Notes: generated from the letters alone by a model not told the origin. A stretch of 16,282 nucleotides of DNA from Oscillospiraceae bacterium (GCA_020024615.1 JAHHTP010000033.1:1-16282); one strand, 5' to 3'; counted from the first letter of the stretch, positions 1-7,788 are shown. Made by a program: numbers and translations.

Positions 1-150
1 CGGATGCACTGGCAAACCTTGTTTCTATTGTGTTAGGGATTTCATTTGCCAAATCCGCAAAACCGGCTGTTTTCTCATACAAAACCTTATTGCTTTGAGT
101 CAAATAGACATTTCCTCTGAAATTACTATTAAATATTTTTTCATATCCAT
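1..150 (-). pseudogene. 5' end of a serine hydrolase (beta-lactamase family), apparently frameshifted; cut by window edge
   Basis: The ATG at 150 has a good RBS (GGAGG at 158-162) and a strong promoter upstream, but its own frame (MDMKKYLIVISEEMSI) stops after 16 codons. From about position 125 leftward another frame reads RGNVYLTQSNKVLYEKTAGF, then a stretch ending in IPNTIETRFASAS. That is the typical N-terminal strand region leading to the SxxK helix of class C beta-lactamase-like serine hydrolases. Adding one A to the A6 run (complement of 136-141) joins the two frames as MDMKKIFNSNFRGNVYL. The gene is therefore either frameshifted in the strain, phase-variable at the run, or carries a sequencing error. 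The catalytic SxxK would lie outside the window. The family assignment rests on about 40 residues. Confidence 0.6.
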
Positions 151-191
151 AGTTCGACCTCCGATGTCAAGGCATAACGTCTATATTTTTT

Positions 192-220
192 AGTATATCA
201 TGATTGCATAATTTTGTCAA
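192..220 (-). promoter_or_regulatory. Sigma-A promoter of the serine hydrolase gene
   Basis: On the minus strand a perfect -35 TTGACA (215-220) and a -10 TATACT (192-197) are separated by 17 bp, 42 bp upstream of the ATG at 150. An imperfect inverted repeat (TGATAAGT at 241-248, ACTTTATCA at 259-267) lies just upstream. Confidence 0.75.
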
Positions 221-266
221 CCTGACCGCGCAGTATATTTTGATAAGTCTAACACTTTACTTTATC

Positions 267-303
267 AAAAAATCAGGGGCAATCCCGAAGGATCACCCCT
301 GAT
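267..303 (-). terminator. Rho-independent terminator of the TM2 gene
   Basis: On the minus strand ATCAGGGG pairs with CCCCTGAT, continuing through a small symmetric TG/TG internal loop to ATCC-TTCG-GGAT, and is followed by a run of six T. It lies about 110 bp past the TM2 stop. The bases between (304-412) show nothing else recognisable. Confidence 0.85.
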
Positions 304-412
304 AGATGGTTATGTGTAAATCAGCTAGGCAACACTAGATGAATGAGTAATTACTTCCTTATCTGGCACATCTGAAAGGATAAGCCTTTTTTCAACATAT
401 TTTAAATTCCTG

Positions 413-865
413 TTAAATACGAATTAACGGATTTCCGTATGCATCCTGACGATAATTCGGACTGCCAAACAAAATCATAACGCCTTCTACCAAACCCCAA
501 ATAGCACTGATGCCACCAGTGCAGAATGTAAGTATCAGCTGAATAATAGCGATATCATTCTTACCAAGATAGAAATTATGAACGCCGAAACCACCCAAAA
601 AAATACCAAGCATACCTGCAACCAGCTGGAATTTCTGACTCTCGTATAGCGGAACATTATTTGCGTCAACACAAACGCTCGGACTTCCAGCCATAATCAT
701 AATGCCTTCAATCATCCCCCATAATGCACCAAATCCGCAAGTCAAACAGGTGACGACAATCTGTGCAATTGCACGATTGGTTTTCCCAAGATAGAAATTG
801 TGGATACCAAAACTGCCCAAGGAAACACCTAACAGTCCGGCAATCAATTTGGATTTCTGTTCCAT
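413..865 (-). CDS. Small membrane protein with two tandem TM2 domains
   Basis: A 150-residue protein made almost entirely of two copies of the TM2 module (about residues 5-60 and 78-138). Each copy has a first hydrophobic helix, the signature GxHNFYLGK between the helices (GIHNFYLGK, GVHNFYLGK), a second helix and a conserved WGxxEGxMI stretch. The TM2 domain is a two-helix membrane module widespread in bacteria whose biochemical role is poorly defined. The start is placed at 865 because AAGGGGAT lies just upstream and the promoter is at 909-937; extending the frame to 961 would run back through that promoter. It is monocistronic with its own promoter and terminator. The two halves are clearly homologous, so this is an internal duplication. 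Confidence 0.85.
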   Translation of the reverse strand: MEQKSKLIAGLLGVSLGSFGIHNFYLGKTNRAIAQIVVTCLTCGFGALWGMIEGIMIMAGSPSVCVDANNVPLYESQKFQLVAGMLGIFLGGFGVHNFYLGKNDIAIIQLILTFCTGGISAIWGLVEGVMILFGSPNYRQDAYGNPLIRI

Positions 866-908
866 ATTACAATCCCCTTTCACAGTATTGTATTTTTGTT
901 GTATCCTT

Positions 909-937
909 ATTATAACGCAAATTTTCTTGTTTGTAAA
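909..937 (-). promoter_or_regulatory. Promoter of the TM2 gene
   Basis: Minus strand TTTACA (932-937), 17-bp spacer, TATAAT (909-914). It is placed 44 bp upstream of the ATG at 865. Confidence 0.8.
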
Positions 938-948
938 TATATAATCAC

Positions 949-982
949 AAAAAAACAGCACCTCAAAGCGAGATGCTGTTAA
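949..982 (-). terminator. Terminator of the M23 peptidase gene
   Basis: On the minus strand AACAGCATCTC and GAGGTGCTGTT form a hairpin followed by a run of T. It begins a few bases after the peptidase stop codon. Confidence 0.85.
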
Positions 983-986
983 ATTT

Positions 987-2738
987 TTATTTCAGATAAT
1001 TGATCGGGTTGACATACTGACCATGCAACATAACCTGGAAGTGCAGGTGCGGGCCAGTAGAACGCCCCGTGTTACCGATATAGCCAATGGTTGTACCACG
1101 GGATACACTCTGGCCAACCGATACATTGAAACCGCTACAATGCGCGTACCAGGTTTCCAGACCATTTCCATGGCTAACTTTAATCAGATTTCCAAATGTA
1201 CCACAGGTTCCAGCATAGGTAACTACGCCATCTGCTGCGGCAAAAATGGAATCGCCGTAGCAACCACCCACTTTAGCGATATCGATTGCTCGATGGAAAG
1301 AACCCCAACGTGAACCAAAACCAGAGGAAATATATCCACCATTGGTCGGCCATGACAGCCAAGTTCCAGTATTATTATTACCGCTATTAGTGGAAACAGT
1401 AGACGGAACCGTTACAGGATCCGGCTCTTTGGTACCAATTACAACGATTTCTTTGACCGGCTGTTTGGTGATTTTTTCTTCTACAATCTTGCGTTCGGTT
1501 TCGTATCCGTTCAGTAAGGTAACCTCGGCGGTGATGGTCTGTTCACCATTCTGACCTTCCTGTTTAACCTTTTTTTCACCGATCGGCATACTGTCAGATT
1601 CTTCTTTTACCGTATCGTATTTCAAAGCAGTGGTATATACATCAGTAGTCGTAGCAGTAATCGACAGATATGGTTCCGATACACCAACTAAAATTTTATC
1701 ATCCACATACAGTTCGCTTTCAATCTTTGGATTCCATTTGATCAAATCTTTATAATTTACATCAAACTGAGCAGCGATTCCAATCGGCGTATCACCAGTC
1801 TTAACTGTATAATATTGATCAGTGGATTCCTCGGAATCCAGTAAAGCTTTCATATCTTCATAAGAAACGATATTATCCGCTACAAAATAACCTTCTTCGG
1901 TCTGAATATCTTTTACAAAGGATGCGCTGTCATATCCAGTTTCCTCAATATAGGATTTAATTACTTCATCCAGATAAGCATCAACTGCACCAATTTCCTT
2001 TACTGCCCCAACAAACTTGCCATCGACATAAACGCCTTCTGCTTCCATAATATCCTGATCAGCATTTTGCATCATACGGTTGGTCAGTTCAGATGGTGTT
2101 ACCATTTTATCTTCTTTATTTAATGCGCGAAGGGAAAGTTTTGCATCAACCGATACGGTCTCTCCGTCCTCTGGTACGATGATGCGACTCTGCAAATCCT
2201 TTGCTGCATCCGAATATACGGTTTCATCCTCAATATATCCCAATTCTACACCGTTATATGTGACAGCAAATGCATAGTTGGTATGTAGCAAACCTGAAAT
2301 CATATTGACTGCAATAACAACGGCAACAACTGGCATTACATAGTTTAAGGTGGTTACCATGAAATGCTTTCTCTTTTTTTTACTGCCCCAAAAATAAGAA
2401 GCAACCTGTTTGAGTCGCTCCTTTACAGACAGGGAAGTATTTGCATTCCAAATCAAGCTGAGATCTTCTTTTAAGCTCATAACAGTATGCCAAAATGCCA
2501 TAAAGATATTACCGACACCTGCAAACACTCTGCTAAACCATTTGCCAACAACAGCAAAGCTATGTCCAATCATCTTTACAGCTTTAGTAAGATTTCTTTT
2601 ATACCAACCAAATACTTTTCTTGTTCCTTTTCTGAAATTCTCACTCAGGCAGCGTCCAAACACTGCAAAAAATGTACCGATACGCTCCAACAGATAAAGC
2701 AGTTCAAACAGAATTTCATTTTGATTGTCCTGTTTCAT
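987..2738 (-). CDS. Membrane-anchored M23 peptidoglycan endopeptidase with LysM and G5 domains
   Basis: A cell-wall hydrolase of 583 residues. The N-terminal ~125 residues are basic and amphipathic and presumably cytoplasmic. One membrane helix follows (about 127-150), then an extracellular linker, a LysM domain (about 309-352, starting YYTVKTGDTP) that should bind glycan, a G5 domain (about 356-436), a Ser/Thr/Asn-rich hinge and a C-terminal M23 LytM-like domain (about 473-573). Zinc ligands are visible as HxxxD (H482, D486) and HLH (H564-H566), with a further conserved His at 533, so the enzyme looks catalytically intact. It should cleave peptide cross-links. The start at 2738 has GGAAA about 7 bp upstream. 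The in-frame ATG at 2789 lies about 2 bp from the predicted transcription start and lacks a spaced RBS. Confidence 0.9.
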   Translation of the reverse strand: MKQDNQNEILFELLYLLERIGTFFAVFGRCLSENFRKGTRKVFGWYKRNLTKAVKMIGHSFAVVGKWFSRVFAGVGNIFMAFWHTVMSLKEDLSLIWNANTSLSVKERLKQVASYFWGSKKKRKHFMVTTLNYVMPVVAVVIAVNMISGLLHTNYAFAVTYNGVELGYIEDETVYSDAAKDLQSRIIVPEDGETVSVDAKLSLRALNKEDKMVTPSELTNRMMQNADQDIMEAEGVYVDGKFVGAVKEIGAVDAYLDEVIKSYIEETGYDSASFVKDIQTEEGYFVADNIVSYEDMKALLDSEESTDQYYTVKTGDTPIGIAAQFDVNYKDLIKWNPKIESELYVDDKILVGVSEPYLSITATTTDVYTTALKYDTVKEESDSMPIGEKKVKQEGQNGEQTITAEVTLLNGYETERKIVEEKITKQPVKEIVVIGTKEPDPVTVPSTVSTNSGNNNTGTWLSWPTNGGYISSGFGSRWGSFHRAIDIAKVGGCYGDSIFAAADGVVTYAGTCGTFGNLIKVSHGNGLETWYAHCSGFNVSVGQSVSRGTTIGYIGNTGRSTGPHLHFQVMLHGQYVNPINYLK

Positions 2739-2797
2739 ATCGTTTCCTTTCCGTATAAAATCAGTTTGTCTTTTATGTCGTTTTTTCATCCTCTGCT

Positions 2798-2826
2798 ATT
2801 ATACTACATACTTTCGAAAATTGCAA
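2798..2826 (-). promoter_or_regulatory. Promoter of the M23 peptidase gene
   Basis: Minus strand TTGCAA (2821-2826), 17-bp spacer, TATAAT (2798-2803). The predicted transcription start near 2791 supports translation from 2738. Confidence 0.75.
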
Positions 2827-2838
2827 CCCTTTTGTAAT

Positions 2839-2860
2839 CTTTATTTTGCGCAAAATAAAG
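2839..2860. repeat. Perfect 22-bp palindrome upstream of the peptidase promoter
   Basis: CTTTATTTTGC followed by its exact reverse complement, with no loop. It lies 12 bp upstream of the -35 box of the peptidase promoter and directly beside the terminator hairpin of the DUF2304 gene. It could be an operator for a dimeric regulator. It might also extend the terminator region, since it supplies the T-rich tail of that hairpin. Confidence 0.6.
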
Positions 2861-2885
2861 GATTCCGGAATAAAATTCCGGAATC
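2851..2885 (-). terminator. Terminator of the glycosyltransferase-DUF2304 unit
   Basis: GATTCCGGAAT and ATTCCGGAATC pair as an 11-bp stem with a 3-base loop (2861-2885). On the minus strand this is followed by the T-rich tract CTTTATTTTG. Confidence 0.7.
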
Positions 2886-2931
2886 TGGGCATTGTTCAGG
2901 AAATTTTAACAATTGTATTTATTACAAAATG

Positions 2932-3303
2932 TTACTTTTCTGGATTGTCCTGTAACTTTCCTTCCATTTCTCTAATTCTTTTTTCGGCAATGGCCAATTC
3001 TTCTATCGTCTGGCGCAGTTGACATTCGGTATGTGAAATATGCAATGACATCGAAAATAGCTTGACCAATAATATAAAAATCCCCACGACCATAACCAGA
3101 TTGGCAGCAGAATAAAAGCCCAGTAAATCCGCAAAAAAGATCACAATCTGTGGAAACACACTTAAAATCAGCAAACAAAGAGAGAAAATAATCCAAAACA
3201 CAGCATCCGCAATCAAAAGCTTCTCCTTTTGGATACGGCGCATCATGAACACAAACACCAAAATCGAAACCAAAACCAGACAAATACGAATTGTAATTGA
3301 CAT
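2932..3303 (-). CDS. DUF2304-type small membrane protein partnering a GT2 glycosyltransferase
   Basis: A protein of 123 residues with three hydrophobic helices (about 5-22, 30-52, 62-85) and a charged, Glu/Arg-rich C-terminal tail (about 90-120) predicted to form a coiled coil. Size, topology and its place directly behind a dolichyl-phosphate-mannose-synthase-like GT2 gene fit the DUF2304 family, commonly coupled to such enzymes in surface-glycan gene sets. The start is the ATG at 3303. Its RBS AAAGGA overlaps the end of the glycosyltransferase gene and only 5 bp separate the stop from this ATG, implying translational coupling. A longer frame to 3423 would overlap the glycosyltransferase without any RBS. 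The exact function is unknown; it may anchor or assist the GT2 enzyme at the membrane. Confidence 0.75.
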   Translation of the reverse strand: MSITIRICLVLVSILVFVFMMRRIQKEKLLIADAVFWIIFSLCLLILSVFPQIVIFFADLLGFYSAANLVMVVGIFILLVKLFSMSLHISHTECQLRQTIEELAIAEKRIREMEGKLQDNPEK

Positions 3304-3308
3304 AACGC

Positions 3309-4010
3309 TTATCCTTTCCGAAACCATTGAATCAACAGAATTGACAGCATCATACGCATCATATACTGTATGACCCTGCCAAACCGTAAATAACTCTGCC
3401 CTACAAGCCGTTCCCGCATACATACTTCTACTTCCTGTACCGCATATCCTCTATGAATCAAATAGGCAATCATATCTGGTTCTGGATCAAAATTCGGGAA
3501 TTTGAAAAAATCAGCGATTAGCTTTCCATTGTATAAACGCATACCAGAAGTCGGATCAGTAATCTTTTTTCCGGTGGTCAGCCAAATAGCTCCCTGCAAT
3601 AATTTTCCACCAACGCGGCGCATCGAATGCTCTTTATGCTTACCATAATACCTTGAACCAATCACCACATCGGCTCCCTGCCTTGCGGCTTTCAGCATGT
3701 CCGGGATATACTGCGGCATATGTTGCCCATCTGCATCTAATTGCATGCAGTAACCATAACCCATGCGATTAGCATAACGGGCTCCTGCTTGAAACGCACC
3801 ACTCAATCCCAAATTCACTGGCAGCTGCAAGAGCGGATACCCATTTTCCAGGCAGACCGCCGCTGTGCAGTCAAGTGAACCGTCATCAACTACAATGTAA
3901 TCAACATTTGGACATTCCTTATTTAATTCCGTCACCGTCTTTTGAATACTTTCGGCTTCATTATAAGCCGGAATAATCACCAGAAGCCGGTCAGAATAAT
4001 CAAGCTCCAT
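3309..4010 (-). CDS. Family 2 glycosyltransferase, polyprenyl-phosphate sugar transferase-like
   Basis: A soluble 233-residue GT-A fold enzyme. The N-terminus shows LLVIIPAYNEAESI (about 9-22), followed by VDDGSLD, the nucleotide-sugar binding region NLGLSGAFQAGARYA, and the metal-binding motif QLDADGQH. This pattern is that of the DPM1/polyprenyl-phosphate mannose or glucose synthase group, which transfers a sugar from a nucleotide donor to a lipid phosphate on the cytoplasmic face. The C-terminal transmembrane domains found in GtrB/ArnC-type relatives are absent; the adjacent DUF2304 membrane protein may substitute. RBS AAGGAG lies 6 bp upstream of the ATG. The donor sugar and acceptor cannot be told from the sequence, and no flippase or other glycan genes lie nearby. 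Confidence 0.85.
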   Translation of the reverse strand: MELDYSDRLLVIIPAYNEAESIQKTVTELNKECPNVDYIVVDDGSLDCTAAVCLENGYPLLQLPVNLGLSGAFQAGARYANRMGYGYCMQLDADGQHMPQYIPDMLKAARQGADVVIGSRYYGKHKEHSMRRVGGKLLQGAIWLTTGKKITDPTSGMRLYNGKLIADFFKFPNFDPEPDMIAYLIHRGYAVQEVEVCMRERLVGQSYLRFGRVIQYMMRMMLSILLIQWFRKG

Positions 4011-4049
4011 CTCATTCTCCTTTTTCTACATTAAAATATTATTATTTCT

Positions 4050-4078
4050 ATCTTACCATATCAGCAGGAATTTTTCAA
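4050..4078 (-). promoter_or_regulatory. Promoter of the GT2-DUF2304 unit
   Basis: Minus strand TTGAAA (4073-4078), 17-bp spacer, TAAGAT (4050-4055). The -35 box lies within a short inverted repeat, GGAATT-TTTC-AATTCC (4067-4082), a possible operator. Confidence 0.65.
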
Positions 4079-4169
4079 TTCCTTTTGTGGCAAGTTGACC
4101 GCAAAAAAAGTTTTTTCCCGTTACTTACAAGATATTTCGCTGAAAGTGATTCTTTTTTTCGGATAAGAC

Positions 4170-4198
4170 TTGACAAATCTGCAATAATACGGTAAAAT
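4170..4198 (+). promoter_or_regulatory. Promoter of the yceD-rpmF operon
   Basis: TTGACA (4170-4175), 17-bp spacer, TAAAAT (4193-4198), followed by an RBS (AGAGAGGTG) before the ATG at 4236. It diverges from the GT2 promoter. Confidence 0.8.
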
Positions 4199-4235
4199 AA
4201 TATGACGAGTTAAAAGGCACAAGAGAGGTGTTTGT

Positions 4236-4754
4236 ATGCTGTTGCAGTTAACACAGGTTTTTGATATTGAAGGCAATGAGGCTGAAGTTTCATTCCCGCT
4301 GGATTTATCTGACTGTGATATTGACGGATTGTGTCCGTTTGATCACCCGGTTGCTGTTCGTGCAAAAGCGGTCAACCGCGCCGGAGTTGTAACCTTGTCT
4401 TACAGCATTACATCTGCCATACAGCTCAGATGTGACCGCTGTTTGACCGTATTCCCATATCAACTGGATATTTCCGGAAAACAGGTTTTGGTACGCAAGA
4501 TTTATGATGATTCCTTTTTGGATGAAGATTATATCGAAGTACCGGATGATGTCTTGGATGTTTCCGAACTGGCAAGGGACGAAATTCTTCTTCACCTGCC
4601 TTCCAAGATCCTTTGCAAAGAGGAATGCAAGGGAATTTGCCCTCATTGTGGTATTAACCTAAATGAGAAATCCTGTAATTGTGGGGATAAAAAAGCAGAT
4701 CCCAGGTTGCAGATATTGGGACAGCTTTTAGAACAAATGTCTAATGAAGAATAA
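4236..4754 (+). CDS. yceD: YceD/DUF177 family protein
   Basis: A protein of 172 residues with the DUF177 core. It has the conserved cysteine pair in the central RCDRCL motif (about residues 65-70) followed by a strand-rich segment, and a C-terminal cysteine cluster (CKEECKGICPHCGINL, then CNCG) that looks like a metal-binding knuckle. YceD is nearly always encoded immediately before ribosomal protein L32. In plants and E. coli it has been linked to 23S rRNA accumulation, suggesting a role in large-subunit assembly. Here rpmF follows 17 bp downstream with its own strong RBS. The extra zinc-like cluster at the C-terminus is typical of the Gram-positive versions. Confidence 0.9.
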   Translation: MLLQLTQVFDIEGNEAEVSFPLDLSDCDIDGLCPFDHPVAVRAKAVNRAGVVTLSYSITSAIQLRCDRCLTVFPYQLDISGKQVLVRKIYDDSFLDEDYIEVPDDVLDVSELARDEILLHLPSKILCKEECKGICPHCGINLNEKSCNCGDKKADPRLQILGQLLEQMSNEE

Positions 4755-4771
4755 ATAAGGAGGCGTAAAAC

Positions 4772-4954
4772 ATGGCAGTTCCAAAAAGAAAAGTATCCAA
4801 AGCAAGACGTGACAAAAGACGTTCCGCAGTTTGGAAACTCGATATGCCGGCTCTGAGCAAATGCCCTCAGTGTGGCGAATTAAAAGCTCCGCACAAAGTT
4901 TGTGGTAGCTGCGGCTATTACAAAGGCGTAGAGGTTATCAAAAAAGAAGCTTAA
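4772..4954 (+). CDS. rpmF: 50S ribosomal protein L32
   Basis: A 60-residue protein beginning MAVPKRKVSKARRDKRRS, the standard L32 start, with the zinc-ribbon form: CPQC (about 30-33) and CGSC (about 43-46). It is a structural component of the large ribosomal subunit. RBS AAGGAGGCG is 8 bp upstream. It forms an operon with yceD. The cysteine-containing variant binds zinc; many bacteria also carry a C-minus paralogue, which is not present in this window. Confidence 0.97.
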   Translation: MAVPKRKVSKARRDKRRSAVWKLDMPALSKCPQCGELKAPHKVCGSCGYYKGVEVIKKEA

Positions 4955-5035
4955 TCTGTATTTTTGAATTTGCTGATGAAGCAGGACAAAAAAGAAGCAT
5001 AATTGCAAAATGCTTCTGGCAGATCTTGAAATTTT

Positions 5036-5074
5036 CTGTCGCCGCAGTAATATTGTGGCGGCAGTTTTTATTTA
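5036..5074 (+). terminator. Terminator after rpmF
   Basis: CTGTCGCCGC and GTGGCGGCAG pair (with one G-U) around a short loop, followed by TTTTTATTT. It lies between rpmF and the DUF512 gene. No clear promoter is visible between it and 5106, so the downstream pair may depend partly on read-through. Confidence 0.8.
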
Positions 5075-5105
5075 TATCAAAAATTATCTTGAGGGAGGGT
5101 TAAGC

Positions 5106-6428
5106 GTGAGCGTTACAATATCTCACATTACGCCGCACAGCATAGCACAAAAATACGGCTTGCATCCGGGCGATAAATTACTGACTATAAACGGGCACGA
5201 TATTGTGGACGTACTGGATTACCAGTTCTACGCCGATGAAGTCGATCTCACACTGCGTGTTAAACAGATAAACAAACCGCTGGTTCGGGTTATCCGTCTG
5301 CATAAACAGCAGTATCAAGACCTTGGGCTGGAATTTGAAACCTATCTCATGGACAAACAGAAAAGCTGCACCAATAAATGTATTTTCTGTTTTATCGATC
5401 AGCTCCCGAAAGGAATGCGCGAAAGCCTTTACTTCAAGGATGATGATTCTCGCCTTTCCTTCCTGTTTGGCAACTATGTCACCATGACCAACATGCAGGA
5501 AAGCGAACTGGATCGCATTATCGCAATGCACATCACTCCGATCAATGTATCGGTTCACACCACAAATCCTGAACTACGCTGCAAAATGTTAAATAACCGT
5601 TTTGCAGGCAACATTTTAGAGCGTCTAAAAAAACTAACCGATGCAGGAATTGCGCTCAACTGTCAGCTGGTACTTTGTCCAGGTTACAATGATGGCAATG
5701 AACTGCGTCGCACGCTGGATGATTTAACTGCACTACCGAACATCATCAGTATTGCCTGTGTGCCGTTCGGGCAGACTAAATTCAGACAGGGCTTAACCCC
5801 TATTGAGAGCTACACCAAGCAAACTGCTTCTGAAACAATTGCCATTCTAGAAGAATATGGTGATAAAACCTTGAAAGAACACGGCAGACGCCTCGTTTTC
5901 GCTTCGGATGAATTTTACCTGACCGCTCAAAAAACAATACCGCAAGCAGAATTTTATGAAGACTTCTCTCAGATTGAAAATGGTGTCGGCATGATCAGCT
6001 TGCTTGTAGATGAATTTATGGATGCCTTAAATCATGTTCCAGCAGATCAGAAAACCCGCAGATGTTCGATTGCAACTGGCATGAGTGCAGCCCCAACTTT
6101 GCAGAAATTAGCAGATGCTGCTATGCAGAAATTCAAAGGGCTGGATTGTAAAGTATACCCGATTACCAATCATTTCTTCGGCGAGACTATTACTGTTACC
6201 GGCTTACTGACTGGAACCGACTTAAAAGAACAATTAAACGAGAAAGAACTGGGATCACACCTGCTGCTTTCATGCAATATGCTGCGCTCTCCAAGAATGC
6301 ACTCGGATGAAGCGGATGTATTTTTGGATGACATGACAGTCAAGCAGCTGTCAGATTCCCTGGATATACCAATCACCATTACCGAAACCGGCGGCGAAGA
6401 CCTTCTTTCCGCCATGCTAAAACAGTAA
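5106..6428 (+). CDS. DUF512 family radical-SAM protein with N-terminal PDZ-like domain
   Basis: A protein of 440 residues. A PDZ-like segment comes first (about 3-60: ITPHSIAQKYGLHPGDKLLT), then a radical-SAM-type cysteine motif CTNKCIFC (C88, C92, C95) that would hold a [4Fe-4S] cluster, then the DUF512 C-terminal domain. The family is conserved in Clostridia next to der, but its substrate is not known to me. The start is taken as the GTG at 5106, with GAGGGAGGG just upstream. Upstream in-frame codons run through the rpmF terminator and are unlikely to be translated. It ends 13 bp before der, so the two are probably cotranscribed. A role in ribosome or RNA maturation is only suggested by its neighbours. 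Confidence 0.88.
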   Translation: MSVTISHITPHSIAQKYGLHPGDKLLTINGHDIVDVLDYQFYADEVDLTLRVKQINKPLVRVIRLHKQQYQDLGLEFETYLMDKQKSCTNKCIFCFIDQLPKGMRESLYFKDDDSRLSFLFGNYVTMTNMQESELDRIIAMHITPINVSVHTTNPELRCKMLNNRFAGNILERLKKLTDAGIALNCQLVLCPGYNDGNELRRTLDDLTALPNIISIACVPFGQTKFRQGLTPIESYTKQTASETIAILEEYGDKTLKEHGRRLVFASDEFYLTAQKTIPQAEFYEDFSQIENGVGMISLLVDEFMDALNHVPADQKTRRCSIATGMSAAPTLQKLADAAMQKFKGLDCKVYPITNHFFGETITVTGLLTGTDLKEQLNEKELGSHLLLSCNMLRSPRMHSDEADVFLDDMTVKQLSDSLDIPITITETGGEDLLSAMLKQ

Positions 6429-6441
6429 GGAGGGAAAACTT

Positions 6442-7773
6442 ATGGCAAAACCTGTTATTGCGGTTGTCGGCCGTCCGAATGTCGGAAAATCGACCTTATT
6501 CAACAAACTTGTCGGTCAGCGCGTTGCCATTGTTGAGGATACACCGGGTGTTACCCGTGACCGTATCTATGCCGACTGCGAATGGCGCGGCAAAAGCTTT
6601 ACGATTGTAGATACCGGCGGTATCGAACCTGCCTCGGATGACATCATTTTATCCCAGATGCGTCGTCAGGCAGAACTCGCAATTCGTAGTGCAGATATCA
6701 CAATTCTTGTTGTGGATGTCAAAAGTGGCATGACCGCTACCGACCAGGAAGTTGCGGAAATGCTGCGCAAGAGTGGAAAACCAGTCATCGTATGTGTCAA
6801 TAAATGTGACGGTGTCGGTGATCTGCCGGATGATTTCTATGAGTTTTATAACTTAGGAATAGGCGACTTAATTCCGGTTTCCTCAGTACACGGTCATGGC
6901 ACCGGTGATTTGCTGGATGCTGCATTTGAACACCTCAATTTCGAAGATGATGAGGAAGTTGAGGAAGGTACCATCAAGGTTGCTGTCATTGGCAAACCAA
7001 ATGTCGGAAAATCTTCTCTGATTAACTATATCGCTGGTGAAGATCGCCTGATTGTATCGGACATTGCAGGTACTACCCGTGATTCCACTGACACCTTAAT
7101 CGAAAATGAGACTGGCAAATATATCTTCATTGATACCGCAGGCCTGCGCAAAAAATCCAAAATTTTGGACGCCATCGAGCATTATAGCGTTCTGCGTTCT
7201 TTGATGGCGGTAGATCGTGCAGATGTATGTGTTATTGTTATCGACGCAACCGTTGGCTTCACCGAACAGGACAGCAAGGTTGCAGGTTATGCCCATGAAC
7301 AGGGCAAAGCATGCATTGTGGCAGTGAATAAATGGGATGCCGTTGAAGATAAAACTGGTCACACCATGAAAGAATTTACCGATAAGCTCAAGCAGGATTT
7401 CAGCTTCATGTCCTATGTCCCGTTTATCTTTATTTCCGCTAAAACTGGTCAGCGTGTGGACAACCTGTTCCCTATGATCCGCGATGTATATCAGCAGAAC
7501 GGTATCCGCATCACCACAGGTGTGTTAAACGACCTGCTTGGCTATATCACTGCAAGAGTTCAGCCGCCATCTGACAAAGGCAAACGCTTAAAAATCTATT
7601 ACATGACCCAGGCTTCGACCAATCCGCCGACCTTCGTCATCTTCTGCAACAATCACGAACTATTCCATTTCTCCTATCAGCGTTATATCGAGAACCAGAT
7701 TCGTGAGAATTTCGGATTACAGGGTACCCCAATACGCCTGATTATTCGTGAGCGTGGCAAAGATAAAGATTGA
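6442..7773 (+). CDS. der: Ribosome biogenesis GTPase Der (EngA)
   Basis: A protein of 443 residues with the double-GTPase layout unique to Der. G domain 1 has the P-loop GRPNVGKST (about 10-18), TPGVTRD, a switch II motif DTGG (about 57-60) and NKCD (about 119-122). An acidic linker (EDDEEVEEG) follows. G domain 2 has GKPNVGKSS, GTTRDS, DTAG and NKWD. The C-terminal ~100 residues form the KH-like domain. Der is an essential GTPase needed for 50S subunit maturation. Length and motifs are complete. RBS AAGGAGGG lies 7 bp upstream of the ATG. Its position behind L32/YceD and DUF512 makes this a ribosome-centred block. Confidence 0.97.
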   Translation: MAKPVIAVVGRPNVGKSTLFNKLVGQRVAIVEDTPGVTRDRIYADCEWRGKSFTIVDTGGIEPASDDIILSQMRRQAELAIRSADITILVVDVKSGMTATDQEVAEMLRKSGKPVIVCVNKCDGVGDLPDDFYEFYNLGIGDLIPVSSVHGHGTGDLLDAAFEHLNFEDDEEVEEGTIKVAVIGKPNVGKSSLINYIAGEDRLIVSDIAGTTRDSTDTLIENETGKYIFIDTAGLRKKSKILDAIEHYSVLRSLMAVDRADVCVIVIDATVGFTEQDSKVAGYAHEQGKACIVAVNKWDAVEDKTGHTMKEFTDKLKQDFSFMSYVPFIFISAKTGQRVDNLFPMIRDVYQQNGIRITTGVLNDLLGYITARVQPPSDKGKRLKIYYMTQASTNPPTFVIFCNNHELFHFSYQRYIENQIRENFGLQGTPIRLIIRERGKDKD

Positions 7774-7788
7774 TATCAAAAGAACAAC

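Noticed and set aside
241..267. Imperfect inverted repeat TGATAAGT / ACTTTATCA upstream of the serine hydrolase promoter
   Set aside because: Short, imperfect, AT-rich and partly overlapping the TM2 terminator's T tract; too weak to call an operator.
866..961. Extension of the TM2 gene to an upstream ATG at 961
   Set aside because: It would run back through the promoter and the previous gene's terminator; the ATG at 865 has the RBS.
1023..2697. Several plus-strand frames opposite the M23 peptidase gene
   Set aside because: They lack RBS and domain signatures and are shadows of a gene with clear LysM, G5 and M23 motifs.
4993..5017. AGAAGCA...TGCTTCT hairpin after rpmF as a riboswitch or terminator
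   Set aside because: Only a 7-bp stem with a long loop and no T tract; the real terminator is at 5036-5074.
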